DNA of 58,779 bases from Oscillibacter sp. (GCA_017446225.1 JAFSRH010000023.1:1-58779), one strand, 5' to 3'. Positions 22,913-32,262 are shown, counted from the stretch's first letter. Notes: generated by a model from the sequence alone, not told the origin. Program-made: numbers and translations.

Positions 22913-25900
22913 ATGAAGAGTAAATTTCTTGAGCGGCTGGCGGCATTATGCCTCACAATGGCCGTGATTCTGTCCTGCTGTGTGCCTTACGGCATTGCGG
23001 CGGAGATAGACGCGGACGAGGCCGAACCAGTCGCGGTTGCGGAAGCGGCGGAAGCGCCGGACGCTGACGCCGAACCCGTAACGGAAGAGGCGGATGCCGA
23101 ACCCGTAGCGGAAGAAGCTGACGCCGAACCCGTAGCGGAAGAGGCGGATGCCGAACCCGTAGCGGAAGAAGCTGACGCCGAACCCGTAGCGGAAGAGGCG
23201 GACGCGGAACCCGTAGCGGAAGAAGCCGCCGCGGAACCGGCCGCGGACGCGCCGCAAGTGGACACGGAACCGCCCGTAGACACGGCGGAAGAGCCTGACG
23301 CGGACGCCGAACCCACCGGGGACGCGCCGCAAGTGGACACGGAACCGCCCGTAGATACGGCGGAAGAGCCGGACGCGGACGCCGAACCCGCCGGAGAAGC
23401 GGACGATACGGACATGGCCGCCTTGTTCGCCGAAACAACCATGGCTTTCAAGTCCTTCAATCATGAGGACAAACTGAAAGTGGACGAGGCGGCGCGTACC
23501 GTAACCATGGATTTCGTGGGCGGCGACCATTTTGTTGTATACGATGGACTGGACCACCCCGTAAACTCGTTCGTCTGGGAGGCGGATGTGGATATCCAAA
23601 GCGGACTGAAAGTGCAATCCGCGGCGTTGATTTTCGGCTTCCGCTCCAAGATAGCGCCGAACTCCAACTGGTACGGCGCGAATCTGGACTCTACCCGCAT
23701 TGGACAGGAGAACGCTTTCCGCCTGTTCGGACCCAATATTGACACCAACACGGGCGGCTCCGTGGACGGTATCGACATCTCGAAAACGTTGCACCTCAAA
23801 GTGGACATCCACATTGGCGGCGATTTCGTCTACAGCTTCGGCAACAAAGGCGCGGAGTTAAAGACGATTACCGGCAGAATCTCCGGCTGGAAGGGCGGAT
23901 ATGTCGGTATCCTCACGTGGGAATCCGGCGCGACTTTCTCCAATATTTCCTTGGAAGAGCGCGAAGAACAGGTGGAACCTCCGATTTATGGCACGGTAAC
24001 CACTGCCTCCGGTTTCCAGTACCGTAACAACATTGCCAACGAGAGCCTGTCCGACCTTCAGACGCATGGCAGCGGCGTATGGGAAGCTCGCGACAATGGA
24101 CTGTACAGTAACGCCGTTGACAAGGGAGACGCGTTCCTGTACTCCAAGACAACCGGCGACAATTTCGTATATTCCACCGATGTAACGTTCCTGAGAAATC
24201 AGGGCGCGGCGTCTCTGCTTTTCCGGAACGCGGACCCCAACGGACACAGCGAATGTTACGTTGCGAACATTGATGCCGGATCCAAACGCTGTAAACTCTG
24301 GCGCTGGGAAGATGATCTGGACAATCAACTGTTCGGAGAAGTACAGTTTGACGGGGACGCCTCCGGCAACGCCTATACGCTGACGGTCGTTGCCATTGAC
24401 ACGTGGCTGTCCTTCTACGTCAACGGCAGACTCATTGGCAGTACCGGCGACTACCACAAGCTCGGCGGCGCGGACTGGGGTCAGGGAACGTTCCTTTCTT
24501 CCGGCGCTTTCGGCCTGTTGAACTGGAACGGCGAAATGATCTTCCAGAATACCTTCTACACGCCCATTTCCAACAGCTTTACCCCCCTGCTTTCTGACAT
24601 TTCCGTGACTTCTTCCGGAACGGTGGAAGCGAAAGGACAGTTTGTTTCCACAGAGCCGACCATCATTCAGTATGTCGGCAATGACGCCTCTACGGTGAAC
24701 ATCAGCGCGACCCCCGTCAACAGCAACGCGGTCGTGAAAGTGTACGGCCCGGACGGAAACGAATACCCGGGCGGCACGAACATTCCCGTGTCTGTCGGCG
24801 CGAACTATATCGCCGTGGAAAGCAGCGTCACCAGCAGCAGCGGCACGACCGCTACCGTCACCTATCGCGTCAACGTCCACCGTAGACAGCCCGCGGCGAT
24901 CTATTACAACGAACCTTACCGCGGACAGTACCATTACTCGGTCAAAGATGGCTGGGCCAATGACCCGAACGGGATGGTTTACTACAAGGGCACGTATCAT
25001 CTTTTCCATCAGTTCTATGACGATATCCGCTGGGGACCCATGCACTGGTTACACGCTACCAGTACGGACTTGGTGCACTGGAAAGAAGAGCCGATGGCCT
25101 TCTATCCGGACGCGAACGGCTCCATGTTCTCCGGCTGTATCGTGGTGGACGACAAGAACACGTCCAAACTGTTCAGCGGCCCCGATGGCGGTCTGGTGGC
25201 CCTGATTACCGCCAACGGCAACGGCCAGCGGATTAAAGTTGCCTACAGTACGGACGAGGGCAAGACGTGGACGAAAGTCAATCAGGTCGCGGCCGACTGG
25301 TCCGATGACCCCCTGTACAACCGCGATTTCCGGGACCCGAAAGTATTCCGCTGGGAAAACAAGTGGTTTATGGTCGTGGCCGGCGGTCCTCTGCGGATTT
25401 ACTCCTCCGATAATCTGCTGAGCTGGAAATGCGAGGCGGCTTACGCGAACCTTCACACGGAATGCCCGGATATGTATCCCCTCCGCGCCGATGACGGTAC
25501 CTTAAAGTGGGTTCTGTCCAGAGGCGGAAGAACGTACAAAGTCGGCGACTTCAAGCAGGTCAACGGCAACTGGGAGTTTGTCCCTGACGCGCCTTACGCC
25601 AATGAGCCGGATAACGGAATCATGAACTTCGGCAAGGATTCCTACGCCGCCATGACGTATTACGTACAGGACTTCGGCACCGCCGCGAATCCCACGTTGC
25701 CCGAAATCGTGGAAATCAACTGGATGAACACTTGGGACGACTACTGCAACCAAGTGGCCGAAAAGACGGCGCAGGCGTTCAACGGCACGTTCAACCTGAA
25801 CCTGACGCTGGGCCTGAAAAACGAGAACGGAAAGTACGTCCTGACGCAGACCCCGCACAAGGCCTATGAAACGTTACGCGGCGCCCCGCTGATCGACCTG

Positions 25901-27652
25901 ACCAACGCATCGGTCACGGAAAACAACGCGCTGTTGTCCGGTTTCTCCGGCGAGTGCTACGAAATCGTCTCCAAGTTCCGCCCCGGAACGGCCGCGAAAG
26001 TCGGCTTTGACCTCCGCACGGGCTACAACGAAAAGACGGCCGTCCGTTATGACGTGGCCTCCAAGCAACTGAGCATTGACCGCAGTCAATCCGGAATCAT
26101 CATCAGCAATCAGTTCGCGCAGGTGAACAGTCAGGTTGTCGAGCCGAACGCGGACGGAAGCGTTGATTTGCGGATTTTCGTGGACAGATCCAGCGTGGAA
26201 GTGTTCACGAAGGATTACACGGCCGCGGGCGCGAATCAGATTTTCCCGGCCCTGTCGAGCCTTGGCGCGGCCGTTGTGGCGGAAGGCGGAACCGCGAGCG
26301 CCGATATCACAATCTATCCTCTGAGCGGTATCTGGGAGAAGGTTTCCGCGAGTGAGCCGCTGGAAATTTTGTCCACAAGTAACGGCGTGGTACGGGCCAA
26401 TGTCGGCGATGAACTGAACTTCCGGGCAACGCTTCTGCCCGTCAACATTGCGCAGAACATCAACTGGAACCTCAGCAACAGTTCCGTGCTTTCCGTAATC
26501 GGAAACGCGAACGGGAATGACTTCCGCGTAAAGGCGGTCCGGGCGGGAGACGTAACCGTTACCGCGTCCGCCGCCGCGAAACCGGCGTTGCAAAAGACAT
26601 TCTCCGTCCACATCGCGGAAAACAACTTTGAAACGAACCTCTCCTTCACGCCCAACGGCGGAGACTGGACCATTGACGACAAGACGTTAAGCGTCTCCAA
26701 CCAGTCGGCGAACCAGTTCTATATGTCCTCCAGCCCGGTGTCTCTCCGTGAGTTCACGCTGGAAACCAACATCCGCTATACCAAGGGCGCCATCAACGTC
26801 TTTTTCGCCGCGGGAGGTATCGATCCCTTCTCGCCGCCGGCTTACACGGTGCAGTTCAATGACAGCGCCTCGTTCCGCCTGTTCCGTTTCGGCAGGGACG
26901 ATATCACGGCTCCCACCGACATGGGCAAACAGGTCAACGATGGACAGTTCCACAATGTCAAAATCCGTAAGACCAGTGACAGCGTGACGGTGTCCATTGA
27001 CGATGTCGAGAAGCTGAATTACAAGTTCGAGAATGTGGAAGGCTTCTACAATGAGGGCGCTTCCGTTGGTATCGGCCTGTGGGACGGCGCTTTGGACGTG
27101 CAAGGCTTCTATGTGACGGACACGGCCGCCCAGCCCGTCTACCGGAAGGTGACGTTTGACGCCAATGGCGGTACCGGCTCCATGCCCGACCAGCAGGTCA
27201 AGGACGGCGAAAGCATTACGCTCCCGAACAATTCGTTCACGCCGCCCACAAACCGGACCTTCAAGGCGTGGCAGATTGGCAGTACGCAGTACAACCCCGG
27301 CGCGGTCTACACCGTCACGGGCGATATCACGGTAATGGCCCTGTGGAATGACGCTTCCGTCACGCCCGACAAGCCCAAGAGCGGCGGCTGTTACGTGGCC
27401 ACGGCGGTCTACGGCTCCTATGACTGCCCCGAGGTCTGGACGCTCCGCAGATTCCGCGACAACGTGCTTGCAAAGACGTGGTACGGACGCCTGTTTATCA
27501 AGCTCTACTACGCCGTCAGCCCGACCGCGGTCCGCCTCTTCGGAGAGGCCGACTGGTTCCAGAACTTCTGGCGCGGCCGTCTGGACAGCATGGTCTCCAC
27601 GCTTCAGGCGGACGGATTCGAGTCCACGCCTTATGAGGATAAGGCTTGGTAA
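22913..27652 (+). CDS. Secreted modular GH32 fructan hydrolase (levanase/inulinase-like)
   Basis: A 1579-residue exoenzyme; ATG 22913 follows GAGGAGG. Order: signal peptide (1-32), Ala/Glu/Pro repeats (about 40-165), two concanavalin-like modules (about 180-350 and 365-560), a cadherin-like sandwich (about 565-660), the GH32 catalytic domain, a GH32 C-terminal sandwich (to about 1145), a BIG2-like domain (about 1150-1235), a third concanavalin-like module (about 1240-1405), an InlB B-repeat (about 1410-1480) and a C-terminal CYVATAVYGSYDCPEVWTL domain of the CFI-box type. Catalytic motifs: WANDPNG (nucleophile Asp about 684), RDP (Asp about 808) and EC (acid/base Glu about 850). It should release fructose or fructo-oligosaccharides outside the cell for the PTS at 32392-35045. 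Confidence 0.93.
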   Translation: MKSKFLERLAALCLTMAVILSCCVPYGIAAEIDADEAEPVAVAEAAEAPDADAEPVTEEADAEPVAEEADAEPVAEEADAEPVAEEADAEPVAEEADAEPVAEEAAAEPAADAPQVDTEPPVDTAEEPDADAEPTGDAPQVDTEPPVDTAEEPDADAEPAGEADDTDMAALFAETTMAFKSFNHEDKLKVDEAARTVTMDFVGGDHFVVYDGLDHPVNSFVWEADVDIQSGLKVQSAALIFGFRSKIAPNSNWYGANLDSTRIGQENAFRLFGPNIDTNTGGSVDGIDISKTLHLKVDIHIGGDFVYSFGNKGAELKTITGRISGWKGGYVGILTWESGATFSNISLEEREEQVEPPIYGTVTTASGFQYRNNIANESLSDLQTHGSGVWEARDNGLYSNAVDKGDAFLYSKTTGDNFVYSTDVTFLRNQGAASLLFRNADPNGHSECYVANIDAGSKRCKLWRWEDDLDNQLFGEVQFDGDASGNAYTLTVVAIDTWLSFYVNGRLIGSTGDYHKLGGADWGQGTFLSSGAFGLLNWNGEMIFQNTFYTPISNSFTPLLSDISVTSSGTVEAKGQFVSTEPTIIQYVGNDASTVNISATPVNSNAVVKVYGPDGNEYPGGTNIPVSVGANYIAVESSVTSSSGTTATVTYRVNVHRRQPAAIYYNEPYRGQYHYSVKDGWANDPNGMVYYKGTYHLFHQFYDDIRWGPMHWLHATSTDLVHWKEEPMAFYPDANGSMFSGCIVVDDKNTSKLFSGPDGGLVALITANGNGQRIKVAYSTDEGKTWTKVNQVAADWSDDPLYNRDFRDPKVFRWENKWFMVVAGGPLRIYSSDNLLSWKCEAAYANLHTECPDMYPLRADDGTLKWVLSRGGRTYKVGDFKQVNGNWEFVPDAPYANEPDNGIMNFGKDSYAAMTYYVQDFGTAANPTLPEIVEINWMNTWDDYCNQVAEKTAQAFNGTFNLNLTLGLKNENGKYVLTQTPHKAYETLRGAPLIDLTNASVTENNALLSGFSGECYEIVSKFRPGTAAKVGFDLRTGYNEKTAVRYDVASKQLSIDRSQSGIIISNQFAQVNSQVVEPNADGSVDLRIFVDRSSVEVFTKDYTAAGANQIFPALSSLGAAVVAEGGTASADITIYPLSGIWEKVSASEPLEILSTSNGVVRANVGDELNFRATLLPVNIAQNINWNLSNSSVLSVIGNANGNDFRVKAVRAGDVTVTASAAAKPALQKTFSVHIAENNFETNLSFTPNGGDWTIDDKTLSVSNQSANQFYMSSSPVSLREFTLETNIRYTKGAINVFFAAGGIDPFSPPAYTVQFNDSASFRLFRFGRDDITAPTDMGKQVNDGQFHNVKIRKTSDSVTVSIDDVEKLNYKFENVEGFYNEGASVGIGLWDGALDVQGFYVTDTAAQPVYRKVTFDANGGTGSMPDQQVKDGESITLPNNSFTPPTNRTFKAWQIGSTQYNPGAVYTVTGDITVMALWNDASVTPDKPKSGGCYVATAVYGSYDCPEVWTLRRFRDNVLAKTWYGRLFIKLYYAVSPTAVRLFGEADWFQNFWRGRLDSMVSTLQADGFESTPYEDKAW
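23069..23230 (+). repeat. 27-base tandem repeat coding AEPVxEEAD
   Basis: Six in-frame copies of a 27-base unit encode AEPV(T/A)EEA(D/A). Codon choice alternates between copies (GAGGCGGAT and GAAGCTGAC), giving a 54-base higher-order period that points to recent duplication of pairs. Confidence 0.9.
23249..23398 (+). repeat. 75-base direct duplication in the GH32 linker
   Basis: Two adjacent 75-base copies (23249-23323 and 23324-23398) encode APQVDTEPPVDTAEEPDADA plus five more residues. They differ at only a few bases. Confidence 0.9.
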
Positions 27653-27698
27653 GACGGCGCAAAAGCCCTGAATCATAGCGGGACTGTCCCGTAAGGCA

Positions 27699-27731
27699 AC
27701 GGTCAGCCGGTGTTTCCGGCTGGCCGTTTTT
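27699..27731 (+). terminator. Intrinsic terminator after the GH32 gene
   Basis: A 12-bp stem ACGGTCAGCCGG / CCGGCTGGCCGT (one G.U pair) with a 5-base loop is followed by TTTTT. It lies 47 bases after the GH32 stop, so enzyme and regulator genes are separate transcription units. Confidence 0.92.
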
Positions 27732-27805
27732 CCGTGAAAATCTTCACAGGCCCGGACAAAGTTCCCGAAACTGTCCACGATATAGGGGCTTTTGCACGCT
27801 TTTTT

Positions 27806-27827
27806 GTGCAACTTTTTGAACTTGCAC
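27806..27827. repeat. GTGCAA/TTGCAC inverted repeat upstream of the regulator operon
   Basis: GTGCAA (27806-27811) and TTGCAC (27822-27827) form a perfect 6-bp dyad with a 10-base spacer. A third TTGCAC lies at 27792-27797. The dyad ends 14 bases upstream of the -35, a typical activator or repressor position. Confidence 0.5.
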
Positions 27828-27840
27828 ATTTACAGTAATA

Positions 27841-27869
27841 TTTACACGCGCCCGTTTTCCGTGTATAAT
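27841..27869 (+). promoter_or_regulatory. Sigma-A promoter of the sugar-sensing operon
   Basis: TTTACA (27841-27846), 17-base spacer, consensus TATAAT (27864-27869), about 19 bases before the predicted leader ends at ATG 27895. Confidence 0.82.
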
Positions 27870-27894
27870 AGGCACCATCCTGTTCGGGGAGGCG

Positions 27895-28878
27895 ATGGTC
27901 TTGGAACATGTCTCAAAGCATTCCATTCTTACGGCGGGGACGCTGGCGGCCTTTCTTCCGTTACTCATTCTGGCGTATATCCTCTTCTTCTGGCCCGATG
28001 ATGTCTCCGCCGACCAGACCGAACGCCGTATTGTCTTTGGCGCAACTTTCATGACCATGAACAATCCCTATTATCAGGTCATGGACATTCAGTTACGCTC
28101 CGAAATCGAAAAAAACGGGGACTTCCTCCTGACCCGCGACGCGGCCATGAGCCAGACGCGGCAGAATCAGGAAATCCGCGAACTGATTGACGCCGGCGCG
28201 CAGGCCATCTTTCTGACGCCCGTGGAGTGGGACACCTCGGAAGAGGGCCTCCGGATCGCCCAAAAAGCCAACGTCCCGGTCATTGTCGTGGACGCGCCGG
28301 TCCGGAACGCCGAACTGGCCGCCTGTTCGGTGCTCTCGGACAACTACCGCGCGGGCGTCCTGTGCGCCGAACACTTGCGTTCCGTGCGGCCGTCCGCGAA
28401 AATCATTCTGCTGGAACACATCACGGCCCGTTCCGGCGCGGAACGGATTCAGGGCTTTCTGCAAACCATACGCCGTTATGACGGCTACGACATTCTCGGC
28501 TCCGGGGAATCCGATGGGCAGATCGAAAACGCGATGCCCGTTATGGAAGCGCTCTTGGAACAGTACCCGGACGCCGACACGGTCATGGCCCTGAACGACC
28601 CCAGCGCCTTCGGAGCCATGTCCGCCATTGAGGGCGCCGGACTGTCGGACCGGTTCCTTGTCTACAGCGTGGACGGCTCCCCGGAAGCCAAAGCGCTGGT
28701 CAGAGACGGACTTATGACCGCCACCTGCGCGCAGTTTCCGTATAAAATCGCGAAAGAGTCCGTACGGCAGGCCTACCGGGCCATCCGGGGGGATTGCGAT
28801 GAGCGGGAAGTCATTATTCCGGTGGAACTCCTGACGGCCGAAAACGTGGACGCCTACGGGGTAACGGGGTGGCAGTGA
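27895..28878 (+). CDS. Membrane-tethered sugar-binding protein (LevQ-like sensor candidate)
   Basis: A 327-residue protein with an uncleaved-looking N-terminal membrane helix (about 12-33) and no lipobox. The rest is a type I periplasmic-binding fold of the ribose/LacI class: VFGATFMTMNNPYYQVMDIQL, the QNQEIRELIDAGAQAIFLTP segment, VPVIVVDAP, SDNYRAGVLCAEHL, and MALNDPSAFGAM, with a final AKESVRQAYRAI helix. ATG 27895 follows GGGGAGG. No ABC permease or ATPase is encoded in the cluster, so a sensory role for the adjacent kinase is more likely than transport. In Streptococcus mutans, LevQ and LevT are binding proteins that act with kinase LevS and regulator LevR; this gene takes the place of LevQ by context. 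Confidence 0.85.
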   Translation: MVLEHVSKHSILTAGTLAAFLPLLILAYILFFWPDDVSADQTERRIVFGATFMTMNNPYYQVMDIQLRSEIEKNGDFLLTRDAAMSQTRQNQEIRELIDAGAQAIFLTPVEWDTSEEGLRIAQKANVPVIVVDAPVRNAELAACSVLSDNYRAGVLCAEHLRSVRPSAKIILLEHITARSGAERIQGFLQTIRRYDGYDILGSGESDGQIENAMPVMEALLEQYPDADTVMALNDPSAFGAMSAIEGAGLSDRFLVYSVDGSPEAKALVRDGLMTATCAQFPYKIAKESVRQAYRAIRGDCDEREVIIPVELLTAENVDAYGVTGWQ

Positions 28879-30212
28879 TGGAGCGGAAAAACGCGCCGCC
28901 GGAGTTCGCGGCTCTGATGTTTACGGTAAATCTTGTCATTCTGCTGTTTTATACGTCCACGGTCTTTGTGACCACCGCGCGCATATGCCGCTCTTTCCAC
29001 GCGTACGAATTTTTATCCAACGTCCGGGAAATGCCCGGCCGGCCGTGGGAAATGCCGGTACGCTCCCTGATTCCGTTCGCCCTTCTGACGCTCCTGAGCT
29101 TCGGAAAGTACCGCTGGAACCTCTCCGGAAAAAACTGGAACGGAATTCTCTGTGTCACGGAAATTGCGCTCTGTGTGCTGACGGTGGCCTCCCTGAACTT
29201 CTATTACAGCGGTCTCGCGCTCTTGGTGCTCTCCGATTTGACGCACTATATCCAGAACCGCCGCGTCCGTCTGGGCTTTATTATCGCGCTCTCCCTCCTC
29301 TTCGCCCTCGGACGTTACGAGATCGCGTTCTCCTTCACCAGCCGCGTACCGTTCAGCACGTATCTGAATTATTACAGCCAGTCCGTACGGGGCTACCTTG
29401 CCGGAATCGAAAGCGTACTGGTTTCGTTAAACGTGCTCCTGTTCGTGTACGACATGATCCTTCTTTTCACAGGCCAGAAAGAGGAAAACGTACGGATCAA
29501 CCGTCTGAATTCTCAGCTTCATGAGGCGAACCGGCGTTTACGTAAAAACGCCGTGGAGCTGGAACGCCTGACGGAAACCCGGGAACGAAACCGCCTTGCG
29601 CGGGAAATTCACGACACGCTGGGACATACGCTCACGGGCATTGTCATGGGCACGGAAGCCGTCAACGCGCTTCTGGACGTGGCCCCGGAGGAAGCCAAAC
29701 GCCGGATCGCGGTCATTCACAAGACCGCAAAGGAAGGCTTGGAGGATGTCCGCCGCTCTATCAAGGCCCTTCGGCCCGATGGGCTGGAAAAACGCTCCAT
29801 GGAAAAGGCGCTGGAAGAGCTGATTACGAATTTTCATCTAACCACGTCCGTGGAGATTGATTATCAGCAGTGCGCCGGACCCCTCTCTTTCGCCAGCGAT
29901 GAGGAGGACACGCTTTACCGGATTATTCAGGAGGGCATGACCAATTCCGTCCGGCACGGACACGCCACGGAAATTGAAATCCGGATTACCAGAGACGGGG
30001 ACCTTCTGACGGTCTCCATCCGGGACAACGGCCTTGGCTGCGCCGAACTGGAAGAGGGCTTCGGACTGCGGCACATGGAGGAACGGCTGGGACTGCTGGG
30101 CGGTTCCATGGCCTGCGGCAACCGGAATGACGACTCGGACGATGAACAACGCGGTTTTTATCTGATCGCGAGTCTGCCCGTACGCGGAAGGGAGAAAAAC
30201 GAACATGATTAA
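28878..30212 (+). CDS. Sensor histidine kinase, HisKA_3/NarL class (LevS-like)
   Basis: A 444-residue kinase. ATG 28878 shares its A with the preceding TGA; in-frame GTG codons at 28869 and 28875 are alternatives. The N-terminal 200 residues hold about six membrane helices with little extracellular domain, so ligand sensing is probably done by partner proteins. A linker coiled coil (about 203-238) leads to the HisKA_3 phosphoacceptor box RLAREIHDTLGHTLTGIVMG (His about 245), then a HATPase_c domain with SVRHGHATEIEI, RDNGLGC and GFGLRHMEERLGLLGG. Its 3' end overlaps the response regulator gene by 8 bases. Confidence 0.94.
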   Translation: MERKNAPPEFAALMFTVNLVILLFYTSTVFVTTARICRSFHAYEFLSNVREMPGRPWEMPVRSLIPFALLTLLSFGKYRWNLSGKNWNGILCVTEIALCVLTVASLNFYYSGLALLVLSDLTHYIQNRRVRLGFIIALSLLFALGRYEIAFSFTSRVPFSTYLNYYSQSVRGYLAGIESVLVSLNVLLFVYDMILLFTGQKEENVRINRLNSQLHEANRRLRKNAVELERLTETRERNRLAREIHDTLGHTLTGIVMGTEAVNALLDVAPEEAKRRIAVIHKTAKEGLEDVRRSIKALRPDGLEKRSMEKALEELITNFHLTTSVEIDYQQCAGPLSFASDEEDTLYRIIQEGMTNSVRHGHATEIEIRITRDGDLLTVSIRDNGLGCAELEEGFGLRHMEERLGLLGGSMACGNRNDDSDDEQRGFYLIASLPVRGREKNEHD

Positions 30213-30882
30213 GGCGCTGATAGTGGATGATCAGGAACTGTTCAGAGAGAGCCTGAAAGTGGTGCTGGGAGTGAACCCGGAAATTGAAGTGACGGACGCG
30301 GTCTCCAGCGTCCCGGAAGCGCTCAGGAGCGCGGCGCGTGACTGTCCGGACGTGGCGCTGATGGATATCCGTATGCCCGGTATGGACGGCGTGGAGGGAA
30401 CGCGCCTGATGAAAGAACGCTTCCCGAAAATCAAGGTCATTGTCCTGACAACCTTCGATGACGATGATTACGTCTTTGGCGCGCTCAAACACGGGGCCAG
30501 CGGCTATCTGCTCAAGGGGAGCAGTCTGTCGGAACTCTCCAAGGCCATCCAGATCGCCCACAGCGGCGGGGCGATGATTAATCCCGACATTGCCAGCAAG
30601 GCGATCCGCCTTTTCTCGCAAATGGCGAAAAGCACGGTCAGAATTCATGTGGACGAGGACATGGTCAAGGAGATCCGGCGGAACGAGTGGGAGATTATAC
30701 GCGCGGTCGGACGCGGCCTGTCCAACCGTGAAATCGCGCGGGAACTGTCGCTTTCAGAGGGGACCGTACGGAACCTGATCAGCGTCATTCTCTCGAAGCT
30801 GAGCCTGCGCGACCGGACACAGTTGGCCATCTGGGCCGTACAGACCGGCGTGGTCCACAGCAGCGGGGTGAACCCGGAATGA
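30205..30882 (+). CDS. NarL/LuxR-type response regulator (LevR-like)
   Basis: A 225-residue regulator. The receiver domain (1-120) has the acidic pair DD (9-10), phosphoacceptor Asp 54 in ALMDIRMPGMDG, the conserved T in VLTTFDDDD and Lys in GYLLKG. The C-terminal LuxR-type helix-turn-helix (about 160-215) contains GRGLSNREIARELSLSEGTVRNLISVILSKL. It is the cognate partner of the preceding kinase and should bind DNA directly, probably upstream of the GH32 and PTS genes. The gene overlaps both neighbours (8 and 4 bases), so the operon is tightly coupled. Confidence 0.94.
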   Translation: MIKALIVDDQELFRESLKVVLGVNPEIEVTDAVSSVPEALRSAARDCPDVALMDIRMPGMDGVEGTRLMKERFPKIKVIVLTTFDDDDYVFGALKHGASGYLLKGSSLSELSKAIQIAHSGGAMINPDIASKAIRLFSQMAKSTVRIHVDEDMVKEIRRNEWEIIRAVGRGLSNREIARELSLSEGTVRNLISVILSKLSLRDRTQLAIWAVQTGVVHSSGVNPE

Positions 30883-32165
30883 ACGGAACGCGCCTTTCAC
30901 GGTACGCGGCGTTTCTGCTTGCGGGGCTGGTATGCCTTGCCGCGCTCCCGTTTTTCGGCCCAAAGGATACGGTAATCCGGATCGGCGTCTATTCCGGGAG
31001 TTACTGGGACACGCCCAACGGGGACTGTTACCAGATTTTAGACCATGCCATCCGCCGCTTTGAGCGCGCCCATGAGAACGTACGGGTAGAGTACGTCAGC
31101 GGGATTACCACCGATTTTTACAGCGAATGGCTCTCGGAACAGATTCTTCAGGGCACGGAGCCGGATTTGTACTTTGTGCTGCCGGAGGACTTTAATTTGC
31201 TCGTCTCATGCGGCGCGCTGGCCGGAATGGACGCGCTCATGGAGGCGGACGCCGAATTTGACGCTTCCCTGTACTACCAGCCCAGTTTGCAGTCCGGCGC
31301 CTCGGAAGGCAGACAGTACGCCCTTCCTCACGAGAGCGTCCCCACGATTATGTTTGTCAACAAGACCCTGCTGGAACGGAACCATATTCCCGTGCCCGAC
31401 AATGATTGGACGTGGGACGACTTTTACCGGATTTGCGCGCAAGTCACCAATGTGGAAGCGCGTCGGTTTGGCGCGTACGGCTATACGTGGCTTCACGCGC
31501 TCTACTCCAACGGGGCGTCCCTGTTCTCCCGGGACGGCTCCGCGTGCTATCTGGCGGACGAGAGAATACAGGACGCGATTCAGTTCGTCAAGAGCCTGCG
31601 GGACCTCAACGGGGGCTATCAGGTCACGGCCCGGGACTTTGACCTTGGCAATGTGGCGTTCCGGCCGTTTCTGTTTTCGGAGTACCGCGCCTACCAGCCG
31701 TACCCGTGGCGGGTCAAGAAATATTCCAGTTTCCAATGGGACTGCGTCTCCATGCCCGCCGGGCCGCACGGGGACAACGTCTCCGAACTGCATACCATGC
31801 TTCTGGGCATCAGCTCCCGGACGCGTCATCAGGCGCTGGCGTGGGAACTGTGTAAACTGCTCTCTCTGGACGAAGAAGTACAAAAGGAACTGTACACCTA
31901 CTCCCGGGGCATTTCTCCCCTGCGCGCGGTCGCGGAGGACGCCGAAATTATGGCGCGGCTCCGTTCCGAAATCCCCGGCGGCGAGGGGCTGGGATGGGAG
32001 GCAATCGGGGAAATTATGAGTACGGCCGTTTCGGCTCCCCGTTTCGATGGCTACGAACAGGCCTTGATGATGGCCGAAAGCGCCGTTTCCAATGAAATGG
32101 CACAGGAACAGGCCCGCGGTAACGGACTGGCCGCCGCGCAACGGGAAATTAATACGTTTCTATAG
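30879..32165 (+). CDS. Membrane-tethered extracellular solute-binding protein, family 1 (LevT-like)
   Basis: A 428-residue protein overlapping the regulator gene by ATGA. An N-terminal hydrophobic helix (about 9-27) has no proper lipobox (LVC precedes no G/A-C), so the protein is probably tethered by this helix. The body is an SBP_bac_1 fold: TVIRIGVYSGSYWDTPNG, DLYFVLPEDFNLLVSCGALAGMDALM, YALPHESVPTIMFVNKTLLER, DWTWDDFYRICAQV. Such proteins usually feed ABC importers, but no permease lies nearby. With the binding protein at 27895 it flanks the kinase/regulator pair, so a co-receptor function is inferred. Confidence 0.87.
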   Translation: MNGTRLSRYAAFLLAGLVCLAALPFFGPKDTVIRIGVYSGSYWDTPNGDCYQILDHAIRRFERAHENVRVEYVSGITTDFYSEWLSEQILQGTEPDLYFVLPEDFNLLVSCGALAGMDALMEADAEFDASLYYQPSLQSGASEGRQYALPHESVPTIMFVNKTLLERNHIPVPDNDWTWDDFYRICAQVTNVEARRFGAYGYTWLHALYSNGASLFSRDGSACYLADERIQDAIQFVKSLRDLNGGYQVTARDFDLGNVAFRPFLFSEYRAYQPYPWRVKKYSSFQWDCVSMPAGPHGDNVSELHTMLLGISSRTRHQALAWELCKLLSLDEEVQKELYTYSRGISPLRAVAEDAEIMARLRSEIPGGEGLGWEAIGEIMSTAVSAPRFDGYEQALMMAESAVSNEMAQEQARGNGLAAAQREINTFL

Positions 32166-32262
32166 CCGTTCCCGTCCGCAAACGTGGCCGACGCGCCGGA
32201 ATCCCGTTATTTTTTACAAAAAAAGTACAAAAATTTTTCCGCTTTCGGCTCTTTTTTGAAAA

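Noticed and set aside
23069-23398. CRISPR array
   Set aside because: Units are contiguous, in frame and protein-coding, with no spacers. The same holds for the dnaX array at 55519-55842.
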